DNA of 36,235 nucleotides from Promethearchaeota archaeon (lineage in GTDB: Archaea; Asgardarchaeota; Lokiarchaeia; Sigyniarchaeales; SOKP01). Positions 8,533-15,902 of the stretch are shown here, in pieces (position 1 is the stretch's first letter; every line of letters starts with the position of its first letter). Position numbers and translations under genes: made by a program. The stretch covers positions 1 through 36,235 of the forward strand of contig JAEOTP010000024.1 in the NCBI GenBank assembly GCA_016839765.1. The letters are read 5' to 3'. The notes beneath the pieces are model-generated. The model was not told the DNA's origin. It made no database searches and was given only the letters and a program-made list of their open reading frames with translations.

Positions 8533-10335
8533 CTAAACCCAAAAGAGGGAAAGATTAAAGCCAAATCTTATAAATGTTAAAAGGAAATTCCCGACTACGA
8601 TAATTATTGTTATAATTCGGATAATATTTAAGGTTAATTTCTTGTTTTTACTTTTTTCATCATATAAATATTCATATGAAATCTCAAAAACAGTATCTCT
8701 TTTTATTTTTGAGTCTTCTGGTAATTTTATTAAAACAGTATCTTTAAACCCATCGCCTATTTTATCAATTAACTCATAATTTTCTTTACCTAATATAATT
8801 TCACTCTTTTCTTTTAATTCTGATTTATCTTTTAATTCAATCTTTACGTATTCAATATTTTCTACGTGATATTCTGATAAATTACACTCAGTATCTTTTT
8901 CTTTATAAACAAATCTATCTTTCTTCTTTTTCTTTAAATCTTGATACTTTTCACCATATATCCAATTAATAACTTCTTTTACCATTCTATCTCCATCAAA
9001 AATAGGCAATGGCATTGTATTAAAAAGCACTAAACTAAATGAAATTACAAATAACCATAGGAGCTCTTGTTGCCAAAAATCTGGCCAATTTGCTGTGAAA
9101 AATTTTGCAAAATCATTTTTATGCATCCAGTATAAATAAGGAGTTTGCACTCCTACGTAAACGCCCGTAACTGAAACATTAACCAAATAATCAATTCCAG
9201 AATCAGAACTTAAATTCAAATAATTTAAATTAAAACTTGTTAAATTATACTCTAATGTGTTTCCATTTGAAACATCGATGAGGGTACCATTAATTTTAGT
9301 GATCGTTATATTTAAGTTCTCTTGGCTCGTATAATTATATGTTAATTTTAATTCTGTATTAGAAATGTATTCATACTCTAAACCTAAATAATATCTTGGA
9401 CCCAAGATAACATTCTTTTCCGAATAAGTATCACTAAAGGGATTATAAATTTTAAAAGTTAAATTATCACCGACGGAACATTTGATTCTTGTTTTATTAT
9501 TTAGAATTGTACTTAAACTAATTCCTTGGAGCTCATCTAAATATAAAAATTTATCATTAGTTTCATTCTGTTTTTTAATTGCATCAATTACGTCTCCATC
9601 TTCAAGATTTCCATAATTAAATCCACCCTGATAAGGTTCTAATACATTATAAATTTGGGTTACTTGTTTATAGAAGGGGGATACAATATAGGGGTAGGAT
9701 ATCAATAATAAGAATGCTATTCCAGCAGTAATAGCGTTTACATAAGTTCCTGCACCAGCTATCCTTAATCTTGTATTTCTGTGATGTTTACTTGAATTCA
9801 ATTCCCATTCATCAACTTCGACAAAAGCACCAAAACCAATTATGTAAAAAACTCCTACTCCAAGAACTCCTGTTGATTTAATTTCAACTCCATCAATACT
9901 TGCGGAAATTCCATGAGCAAATTCATGAGTGGTTAGAATAAATAATAAAGGTAAAATTAAATAAAATAAGATTGTTATATCTACAGTAACTCCCGGAATA
10001 AGTGGAACAATACCTTGCTCGGGGCTAGGAATAAAGATTAATTTTATAACGTTAGAAAAAAAGAAATATAAACCAAAAATCGTAAATCCAAACGAAATAA
10101 AAATACCAATATTCCAAAAAATCCTCCAAAAGCGCGGTCTTTTTGCAGCAATTTTTCTTATAAAATTATTCAATCTTTTTGTTTTAAACATTGCAAGTAA
10201 GGGAAAAAAAAAGCTATAAGAACCTTTTCTATTTCTCAGGAGATAAACCATTAAAGTTACAATTACCCAAAAAATTAAGGAAAGTATAAAATATGGGTTT
10301 AGAATGAATCCTAAAATGATATCAAGAAAGCTCAT
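8533..10335 (-). CDS. Site-2 protease, M50 family, with internal PDZ-like region and C-terminal soluble domain
   Basis: This 600-residue intramembrane metalloprotease has its HEFAH zinc site at residues 137-141 and the third ligand in NTMPLPIFDGD (439-449). Hydrophobic helices occur at about 9-33, 72-100, 117-136, 194-213, 424-445 and 577-600. Between the catalytic halves lies a large region (about 215-400) containing a PDZ-like LEDGDVIDAI segment and a beta-rich part. After the last catalytic helix comes a charged, probably cytoplasmic or extracytoplasmic domain of about 110 residues ending in a final membrane segment. Both extra domains make it longer than bacterial RseP (about 450). It would cleave membrane-bound substrates, but the target is unknown. 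The downstream thiolase gene is closely spaced. Confidence 0.9.
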   Translation of the reverse strand: MSFLDIILGFILNPYFILSLIFWVIVTLMVYLLRNRKGSYSFFFPLLAMFKTKRLNNFIRKIAAKRPRFWRIFWNIGIFISFGFTIFGLYFFFSNVIKLIFIPSPEQGIVPLIPGVTVDITILFYLILPLLFILTTHEFAHGISASIDGVEIKSTGVLGVGVFYIIGFGAFVEVDEWELNSSKHHRNTRLRIAGAGTYVNAITAGIAFLLLISYPYIVSPFYKQVTQIYNVLEPYQGGFNYGNLEDGDVIDAIKKQNETNDKFLYLDELQGISLSTILNNKTRIKCSVGDNLTFKIYNPFSDTYSEKNVILGPRYYLGLEYEYISNTELKLTYNYTSQENLNITITKINGTLIDVSNGNTLEYNLTSFNLNYLNLSSDSGIDYLVNVSVTGVYVGVQTPYLYWMHKNDFAKFFTANWPDFWQQELLWLFVISFSLVLFNTMPLPIFDGDRMVKEVINWIYGEKYQDLKKKKKDRFVYKEKDTECNLSEYHVENIEYVKIELKDKSELKEKSEIILGKENYELIDKIGDGFKDTVLIKLPEDSKIKRDTVFEISYEYLYDEKSKNKKLTLNIIRIITIIIVVGNFLLTFIRFGFNLSLFWV

Positions 10336-10426
10336 TTATTCTTACTCTTAATCTAATAATTATTACCAAATCTAAATTAAAATTAAATTTATTCTTTTTT
10401 AAAAAGTAATGAAATAAATTAAATAT

Positions 10427-11140
10427 TTAGGATATTAAATTATTTTTTTTTAAAATCCAGTTTTCTATTAAAAAACTTTGAGCATTATTTTTCCTTGGAA
10501 TATATTGAGAATGAATAGTAGATTTAGGGATCCATGCTTCTTTATCAGAATGAAATTCAATTAAAATAGCCTTATTTGACACAGCTTTAATTAAACCCTC
10601 TATTTCAGTCATAATTGGAGCATTTTTCATAGAAGGTTGCTCCTCTATTGCCTCTTTATAAATATTGGGAAAAATATTCTCAGTACTTAAATTATGATTG
10701 AATTCATCTTGAAAGACAGGTTTAGATTTTTTTTTTGAAGATGTAGCATAGATTATTTTTTCGTTTAATATGTGAGTTAATAATAATCTTAAGATTTCTA
10801 CTTGAGCGAAATTGAGCATTTTTGAATAATCACTAATATTTATCCATAGAACATCCGTATTACTATCTTCCCAGCTAAATGAAATGTGGGTTTTTTTATT
10901 TTGATATGAATGATAATTTGTCCAATTTATTATTTTCCTATTTAATACCTGTAAAATCATAACAACTTCTTCTAAGGAGAATTTTATGGTTTTCCCCTCA
11001 TTAACAGAAGGCTTTTCCCAAACTCCATTAGGTTTTTTCTTTATACATTGAAAAAATACAAAATTTTTTGATCTTGATAAGGTTTTTACGATTATACCTG
11101 TATTTTGACCGAAGAAACTTTGAATATGTGAATCAACCAT
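10427..11140 (-). CDS. Unknown 237-residue protein with two putative domains (possible nucleic-acid binding)
   Basis: I do not recognise this protein with certainty. The first 125 residues are beta-rich with alternating charge (FVFFQCIKKKPNGVWEKPS, then a strand-helix pattern ending in HISFSWED and LWINISDY), reminiscent of PC4/YdbC-like ssDNA-binding folds. A polar, Lys-rich linker (about 135-180) follows. The C-terminal region (about 184-237) has an IEGLIKAVSNKAILIEF strand pair followed by AWIPKSTIHS. This resembles a small beta-barrel module that occurs at the ends of nucleic-acid enzymes. There is no signal peptide or membrane helix. It lies upstream of the protease gene by about 90 bases. 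The domain proposals are pattern-based only. Confidence 0.6.
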   Translation of the reverse strand: MVDSHIQSFFGQNTGIIVKTLSRSKNFVFFQCIKKKPNGVWEKPSVNEGKTIKFSLEEVVMILQVLNRKIINWTNYHSYQNKKTHISFSWEDSNTDVLWINISDYSKMLNFAQVEILRLLLTHILNEKIIYATSSKKKSKPVFQDEFNHNLSTENIFPNIYKEAIEEQPSMKNAPIMTEIEGLIKAVSNKAILIEFHSDKEAWIPKSTIHSQYIPRKNNAQSFLIENWILKKNNLIS

Positions 11141-11273
11141 GATTCTCTAATGATTTATTTTGATTTTAATAAATTATGAATAGAATTATTTATAATTTAT
11201 TTTCATTTTAAATTAAAAAAACCCATTAAAACATCTAAAAAGGGTAAAGATTAAAATATAAAATAATTATAAA

Positions 11274-11281
11274 GATATATA
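11274..11281 (+). promoter_or_regulatory. TATA box for the initiator tRNA gene
   Basis: GATATATA sits about 32-39 bases before the first base of the tRNA at 11313, predicting a 5' leader of roughly 10 bases for RNase P to remove. The surrounding DNA is very AT-rich, so other TATA-like strings nearby are possible. Confidence 0.35.
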
Positions 11282-11352
11282 GAAATTAGAATTTTTTCAT
11301 AGGAGCACGTATAGCGGGGTGGGCTAGCCTGGTTTATGCCGCAGGGCTCATA

Positions 11353-11377
11353 TATGGTTTTTCCCATCCATAGAGAC
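11353..11377 (+). other. Canonical tRNA intron (position 37/38), 25 bases
   Basis: A bulge-helix-bulge can be drawn. The anticodon stem is the outer helix. The 3' bulge is AC^A (11376-11378). The central helix is CTC (11347-11349) with GAG (11373-11375), plus an A.A mismatch. The 5' bulge is TA^T (11351-11353). The inner helix is ATGG (11354-11357) with CCAT (11368-11371). Cutting two bases into each bulge leaves a perfect anticodon loop. Confidence 0.85.
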
Positions 11378-11386
11378 ACCCTGAGA

Positions 11387-11417
11387 TCGTTCTTCCACGC
11401 TCGAAAGAACGGCAGAC
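11387..11417 (+). other. Second tRNA intron in the variable region, 31 bases
   Basis: The mature variable loop AGATC and T stem GTTCG are obtained only if 31 bases are removed here. A direct repeat TCGTTC (11387-11392 and 11418-11423) makes the borders ambiguous by up to six bases. The placement given satisfies a relaxed bulge-helix-bulge. Its inner helix is CGTTCTT (11388-11394) with AAGAACG (11405-11411). Its central pairs are CTG (11381-11383) with CAG (11413-11415), and its 3' bulge is AC^T. No good outer helix is seen. Confidence 0.7.
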
Positions 11418-11603
11418 TCGTTCGTTCAAATCGAACCCCCGCTACCATTTACTTATATTTTCAATAACCTTTTTTCAAATTGAAATTAATTTAATTTCAG
11501 GATTTCAATATAAAAATATTTATACTTTAATAGATACATCTTTATTTTTGAGAAATTTCATTTATTATAAAGTTAGGATTCTCAAATATTGGTATATAGT
11601 TCT

Positions 11604-12320
11604 ATGAGTGAATTTCAGAGAAGACGACTACCTGCTATTCGTTGTTGGATTAAACATCTCCTCGAAGGTCAATTTATGGATGAGAAAAATATGTTAAATA
11701 CTATTTTTGGGAGTGTTAAAAGAGTTCGCATTATAGGGACAATAGTTGGAAAGAAATTAAAAGTAATTAATCAGATGTCTAATAACGCAACTTCTCAATA
11801 TAATAATGAAATCTCAAATACAAGAATAGAGTTTGAGTTAGATGATGGTACAGGATTAATTCGAGCAAATATATGGAGAGCAAATCCAAAATCCCCTAAA
11901 GAGCTTAATAAAGGCGATTTAGTTGATATTATTGGGTTAATTAATTATAAATACGACAATCTCTCAATTTCAACTGAACTTATAAAAAAAATCGAAAATC
12001 CGAATAAATTATTATTAAGGAATGCGGAAATAATAAAGAAAATTAAATTTGGAAAAACAGATGTTTTTCAGGAAACGGAACATGAGAGATCTAACATTGA
12101 TTTATTATTATTTGAACAACCAACCAATAGTATAGATCAATTTAAGGAGAAGGTTTTTTCTATAATAGATCATTTTTCTCATAGTGGAAATGGTATAAGT
12201 TTTATAGATTTATTGAATAAGATAGAGATTTCTGAGGATAAGTTAAAGAGATATATAAGAGATTTAGAAATGGAATCCAAAATTTATCAATCAGAAGAAA
12301 ATTTTTACCAAACCTATTAA
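11604..12320 (+). CDS. RPA32-like single-stranded-DNA-binding protein (OB fold plus winged helix)
   Basis: This 238-residue protein begins with RRRLPAIRCWIKHLLEG, a leader typical of archaeal RPA2-type proteins. It continues with one OB-fold (about residues 32-132; VRIIGTIVGKKL, then FELDDGTGLIRANIW, then KGDLVDIIGLI). The C-terminal 70 residues form a predicted winged helix (FIDLLNKIEISEDKLKRYIRDLEMESKIYQ). This order matches eukaryotic RPA32 and archaeal RPA32-like subunits, and it would pair with a larger RPA. A multi-OB RPA1-like gene is at 31899. ATG 11604 is preferred over TTG 11589. It lies 156 bases downstream of the tRNA gene. Confidence 0.85.
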   Translation: MSEFQRRRLPAIRCWIKHLLEGQFMDEKNMLNTIFGSVKRVRIIGTIVGKKLKVINQMSNNATSQYNNEISNTRIEFELDDGTGLIRANIWRANPKSPKELNKGDLVDIIGLINYKYDNLSISTELIKKIENPNKLLLRNAEIIKKIKFGKTDVFQETEHERSNIDLLLFEQPTNSIDQFKEKVFSIIDHFSHSGNGISFIDLLNKIEISEDKLKRYIRDLEMESKIYQSEENFYQTY

Positions 12321-12440
12321 AAAAGCCACTTATATGACTAAATTTTAATCTCTTATTCAAAAAAATCTTATTAAAAATAGCAAAATTATTTTTGAAACAG
12401 TTATTACTTATTTTATTGAATATAATTTAGGTTGATGTAG

Positions 12441-12854
12441 ATGGATTTAAATGATTATGAAAAACTTCTAGAAAGAGCATATGAAAATATACCAGAAAAT
12501 GTAAAAAAGCTTTCGAGATTTGAAATACCTAAAGTGCAAATAAGAATAGAGTCAAAAAACACATACATTATAAATTTTAATAGGATTATTAATACTCTAA
12601 ATCGAGATAGGCGTCATTTTTTAGGAATTTTTCTTAAGAAAGCAGGTACGATGGGTGAAATTCGTGGACAACAATTATTTTTAAAAGGCACATATAAAGA
12701 ACAAGTCTTAAATAGATTAATTGAGCAATATTCTAAAGCTTATGTATTATGTAAAATATGTAATAAACCAGATACTGAAATTCAGCGAGAAGGCAAAAAG
12801 GAATTCCTTAAATGTACCGCTTGTGGAGCAAGAGAAGAAATTAAAGAAAAATAA
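12441..12854 (+). CDS. Translation initiation factor aIF2, beta subunit
   Basis: This 137-residue subunit belongs to the heterotrimeric aIF2 that brings initiator Met-tRNA to the small ribosomal subunit. It shows the N-terminal helix (YEKLLERAY), the central alpha-beta domain with NRDRRHFLGIFLKKAGTMGE and RGQQLFLKGTY, and the C-terminal zinc ribbon CKIC...CTAC. Length and order match archaeal aIF2-beta. It starts a same-strand run with DUF424, NMD3-RIO1 and the KH protein, spaced by 17, -1 and 27 bases. The run therefore looks like an operon for initiation and ribosome assembly. Confidence 0.97.
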   Translation: MDLNDYEKLLERAYENIPENVKKLSRFEIPKVQIRIESKNTYIINFNRIINTLNRDRRHFLGIFLKKAGTMGEIRGQQLFLKGTYKEQVLNRLIEQYSKAYVLCKICNKPDTEIQREGKKEFLKCTACGAREEIKEK

Positions 12855-12871
12855 AATTTTAATTTAAAGCT

Positions 12872-13168
12872 ATGAGAGTATATCTTAAAATTCATATAAG
12901 AAATGAGATTGAAACTGTGGCCTGTTGTGATGAGTTACTATTAAATCAGATTTTCACTGAAGGTAACTTAAGAATTGATATTAATGAACAATTTTTTGGT
13001 GGTAATCTTATAGATATTGATGATGCTATAGAAATTTTAAAAGATGCCTCTTATTTCAATATTGTTGGAGAAAATATTATTAATAAAGTAATAGATCTTA
13101 AAATCCTTCCAAAGGAGGGTGTTCGTTCAATAAATGGCGTTCCAATGGCTTTAAAGATGATGTTTTGA
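12872..13168 (+). CDS. DUF424 family protein
   Basis: This 98-residue conserved archaeal protein (COG2412) has blocks EGNLRIDINEQFFGG, DDAIEILKDASYFNIVGE and SINGVPMALKMMF, which match DUF424. Its function is unknown. Its place directly after the aIF2-beta gene, and overlapping the start of the NMD3-RIO1 gene (TGATG at 13166-13170), suggests coupling to translation or ribosome assembly. Confidence 0.9.
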   Translation: MRVYLKIHIRNEIETVACCDELLLNQIFTEGNLRIDINEQFFGGNLIDIDDAIEILKDASYFNIVGENIINKVIDLKILPKEGVRSINGVPMALKMMF

Positions 13169-14907
13169 TGCCTCATAGGTTTTGTGCTATATGTGGAAGA
13201 AATATAAAAAATGATTCACCTCATTTTGGAATGTGTCTTTCTTGCTTTTTGAAAGAACATCCATTATTTGAATTACCTATAAATTTTAATTTTAAAGTTT
13301 GTTTTGACTGTGGAAGTTATTCCAAGAAAGATAATTGGATTCCAATAGAAACAGATGACATTTTTTTTATTATTGAACATGCCATTTTTCGGTTTTTATT
13401 AAAAAGCTATATGAAAATAGAGAAAATTATATTTTCCATTGACTATGAGGAAAATAGTTTTATTTACTCTTCAAAAGATTTATTGACCTCTCTAGATGTT
13501 AAAATTAAAGGAGAACTAAAGGAAGATAAGAAAATAAGGTATGAACAAAAAGTAAGGATAAATATTAGTTATGATTTTTGTATTAATTGTTTAAATTTGA
13601 GAGGAGGTAAATATTATTTATCTGTACTACAATTACGAGTTATTAATGAAAAGTACTTTGATTTAATTAAACAAGTTTTAGATAGCATCCAAAAATTTGT
13701 TGAAAAACTATTTGAACGAGATAAAAAACAATACATTTCAAAAATAATAGATCAAAAGTATGGTATTGACCTTTTATTAAGTACTAATGAATTATTAAAC
13801 CATATTATTTCCTTTCTAAAGCCTAAATACCATTTCCTTCTAAAAAGAACTAAGAAATTAGTTGGTAGAGACATTCAAAAAGGGAAAAACCTATTTAGAT
13901 TAAAAGCTTTAGTAAAATTTTTACCTTTTAAAAAAAATGATACGATTAAGATTGAAAATGATAAATTTATTGTTGATAGCATAACTAAAAATAAAATTGT
14001 ATTAAGGAGCGAAGATAATTCAAAATTAGTAAAAAATTTTTCATTTTTCTTCAACAATAAAAATTTTATTAAGATTATTGGAGGAGATTACTTGAGTAAC
14101 GATAAGGAATTTGATAATAATTATTTAAATGATAATTTTAACTCTGATGTTGATGAATTAGAAAAAAAGAGCATAGATTTTAAAAGAATAAGGAAAATTG
14201 ATCAGACAAAAAAGAGAGCTACAGTAGATTCTGTATTTGATGAGCGAACAGTTTTTAATTTAAGTAAACTATTAATTAATGGTCCATTAGATAAGATTGA
14301 GGGAATTATTTCAGCAGGTAAGGAGGCTAATATTTATTTAGCTTATGATAAAGATGGTCGAGAGGTAGCAGTGAAAATTTATAAGATTGATAGTAATACT
14401 TCAAAATGGATGCGTAATTATATCATTGGAGATCCTCGATTTAAAAAGATACCTAATAACCCTTCAAAAATTATTTTTTTATGGGCAAGTAAAGAATTTA
14501 AAAATTTGAAGAGAGCATTTAAAGAAGGTTTAAGCGTACCAGAACCTATCCATATTAAGAATAATATATTAATAATGGAATATATTGGTTTTGAATCCAT
14601 CCCTGCACCTAAACTTAAAGATATCAAGAAACCAAAAAATCCAGAGGGTTTATTGAAACAAACTTTCACATTTATTAAGGAATTATATCAAAAAGCTAAT
14701 CTAGTGCATGGCGATTTGTCAGAATTCAACATCTTATATCATAATCAAAAACCCGTTTTTATTGATATCTCTCAAGCAGTTGATACTCAACACCCTAAAG
14801 CAGAGATTTATTTAGTAAGAGATATTAAAAATGTTACTAAATATTTCGAAAAATTGGGAGTTGAAGTTACAAATCAAGAAACTTTTTATTATGAAATAAT
14901 TAAATAG
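13168..14907 (+). CDS. NMD3-RIO1 fusion: ribosome-biogenesis adaptor joined to an atypical RIO kinase
   Basis: A single uninterrupted frame of 579 residues holds two normally separate archaeal proteins. Residues about 1-305 are NMD3-like: zinc pairs at C6/C9, C23/C26, C45/C48 and C138/C141, then the eIF5A-like beta region (about 245-300). In eukaryotes NMD3 is the 60S export and late-assembly adaptor. A Lys/Asn/Asp-rich linker of about 35 residues follows. Residues about 340-579 form a complete RIO1 kinase: SAGKEANIY nucleotide loop (382-390), VAVK lysine (K403), catalytic HGDLSEFN (514-521) and metal-binding FIDISQ (D533). RIO1 acts in late small-subunit maturation. ATG 13168 overlaps the DUF424 stop; a TTG one codon earlier is possible. 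The KH partner gene follows after 27 bases. No frameshift or stop separates the halves. Confidence 0.92.
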   Translation: MPHRFCAICGRNIKNDSPHFGMCLSCFLKEHPLFELPINFNFKVCFDCGSYSKKDNWIPIETDDIFFIIEHAIFRFLLKSYMKIEKIIFSIDYEENSFIYSSKDLLTSLDVKIKGELKEDKKIRYEQKVRINISYDFCINCLNLRGGKYYLSVLQLRVINEKYFDLIKQVLDSIQKFVEKLFERDKKQYISKIIDQKYGIDLLLSTNELLNHIISFLKPKYHFLLKRTKKLVGRDIQKGKNLFRLKALVKFLPFKKNDTIKIENDKFIVDSITKNKIVLRSEDNSKLVKNFSFFFNNKNFIKIIGGDYLSNDKEFDNNYLNDNFNSDVDELEKKSIDFKRIRKIDQTKKRATVDSVFDERTVFNLSKLLINGPLDKIEGIISAGKEANIYLAYDKDGREVAVKIYKIDSNTSKWMRNYIIGDPRFKKIPNNPSKIIFLWASKEFKNLKRAFKEGLSVPEPIHIKNNILIMEYIGFESIPAPKLKDIKKPKNPEGLLKQTFTFIKELYQKANLVHGDLSEFNILYHNQKPVFIDISQAVDTQHPKAEIYLVRDIKNVTKYFEKLGVEVTNQETFYYEIIK

Positions 14908-14934
14908 ATATTTACTACTAAATTGGATGGCAAA

Positions 14935-15492
14935 ATGAAGATTGGAAAAAATAGAATTGCTGTAATTATTGGTAAAGGTGGAGAAACTAAAAAAACAATT
15001 GAAGATGCTCTAAGTGTGAAAATTGTATTAGACAGTAAAACAGGAGATTGTGAAATAAAACCAATAATAGAAAGTCCTCAGTATAATCCTTTAAATGTTC
15101 TTACTGCAGAAAAAATTATAAATGCAATTAATAGGGGTTTCAATCCCGTAAAAGCTATGAAATTAATAGAGGTTACATTTGATCTTCAGATATTCAATCT
15201 TTATGATATTTTAGGAAAATCTGAGAAAAAAGTAAAAAGAATGAAAGGAAGGATAATTGGAAGGGGAGGTGAAATGAGAAAAGCGATAGAGAGATATGCT
15301 GAAAGTTTTATCTCCGTTTATGGTAAGACTATATCAATAATAGCAGATTATGAAAATTTACAAATATCAAGAAAAGCAGTAAATATGTTATTAAGCGGAG
15401 TCCCACATCATACTGTGTTAAGATTTTTAGAAAATAAATACAATGAGAAAAAAAGAGAAGAATTCCGAAAATTGTATAAACCTCAATTTTAA
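14935..15492 (+). CDS. KH-domain ribosome assembly protein, Dim2/PNO1-like
   Basis: This 185-residue protein has two KH modules. The first carries the GxxG-type loop IIGKGGETKK (about residues 11-20), the second IIGRGGEMRKAIE (about 105-117) followed by SFISVYGKTISIIADYE. This is the archaeal Dim2/PNO1 (Krr1-like) architecture and usual length. The eukaryotic protein binds 18S rRNA near its 3' end and works with Rio1 and Nob1. Its position right after the RIO1 half of the preceding fusion agrees with that. ATG 14935 is preferred to TTG 14923. Confidence 0.93.
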   Translation: MKIGKNRIAVIIGKGGETKKTIEDALSVKIVLDSKTGDCEIKPIIESPQYNPLNVLTAEKIINAINRGFNPVKAMKLIEVTFDLQIFNLYDILGKSEKKVKRMKGRIIGRGGEMRKAIERYAESFISVYGKTISIIADYENLQISRKAVNMLLSGVPHHTVLRFLENKYNEKKREEFRKLYKPQF

Positions 15493-15854
15493 AGGAATTT
15501 TTTGTTGAATTCTCTTATAAGGTCATTAGCAATATCTTTCCCATAAATAATTTCTTTAATTTCGTATATTAGTTCATTTAAATTATAAATATTTTGATTA
15601 AAGTAAAGTTCTTTGAAGATTTCCTTGTTTTCACAGTTAAAATGAATTTCAAAACTTTTAATTGAATAGAAATTTAACTCATAAGGTTTAAAAATAACAA
15701 TATATCTCGGATATAAGTTTTTCTCTCTTAAAGAAATAGCCCATCCTTCTTGATAATAATTAATTTTAATAGAAAATAACTCTCTCCATGTATCAAGAAA
15801 GTTTAAAATATCATTAATCTGATTTTGTGTGTTAGAAGAATACTTCTTTTCCAT
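15489..15854 (-). CDS. Hypothetical protein, 121 residues
   Basis: I do not recognise it. The protein has an N-terminal helix, a stretch of alternating aromatic and hydrophobic strands (YRYIVIFKPYELNFYS type pattern, about residues 50-73) and a long C-terminal helix. It has no cysteine motif, signal peptide or membrane segment. Codon and base use match the neighbours. It overlaps the 3' end of the KH-protein gene by four bases, converging with it, and lies 48 bases downstream... in transcription order, upstream of nothing else on its strand before the ftsZ gene's end at 15903. It is probably a real but fast-evolving gene. Confidence 0.5.
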   Translation of the reverse strand: MEKKYSSNTQNQINDILNFLDTWRELFSIKINYYQEGWAISLREKNLYPRYIVIFKPYELNFYSIKSFEIHFNCENKEIFKELYFNQNIYNLNELIYEIKEIIYGKDIANDLIREFNKKFL

Positions 15855-15902
15855 ATAAAAGAGTATATAAAGGAGTTTATAAAGAGAAATTAAATTTTTG
15901 AT

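Larger units (their letters stand above)
11313..11447 (+). tRNA. Initiator tRNA-Met (CAT) with two introns, CCA encoded
   Basis: The acceptor stem AGCGGGG (11313-11319) pairs with CCCCGCT (11437-11443), including the A1-U72 pair typical of archaeal initiators. Discriminator A and an encoded CCA follow (11444-11447). The D arm has AGCCTGG. The anticodon stem CAGGG (11342-11346) pairs with CCCTG (11379-11383) and carries the three consecutive G-C pairs of initiators. The anticodon CAT is at 11349-11351. The T stem GTTCG (11420-11424) pairs with CGAAC (11432-11436) around TTCAAAT. The body is interrupted twice: 25 bases at the canonical 37/38 site and 31 bases in the variable region. Removing both gives a normal tRNA of 79 bases including CCA. 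A 65-codon frame on the other strand over this locus is spurious. Confidence 0.93.

Noticed and set aside
11251-11448. 65-codon minus-strand open frame
   Set aside because: It is antisense to the initiator tRNA gene; the codons follow tRNA stems and introns.
14418-14669. 83-codon minus-strand open frame
   Set aside because: Antisense inside the RIO1 half of the fusion, across conserved kinase residues.
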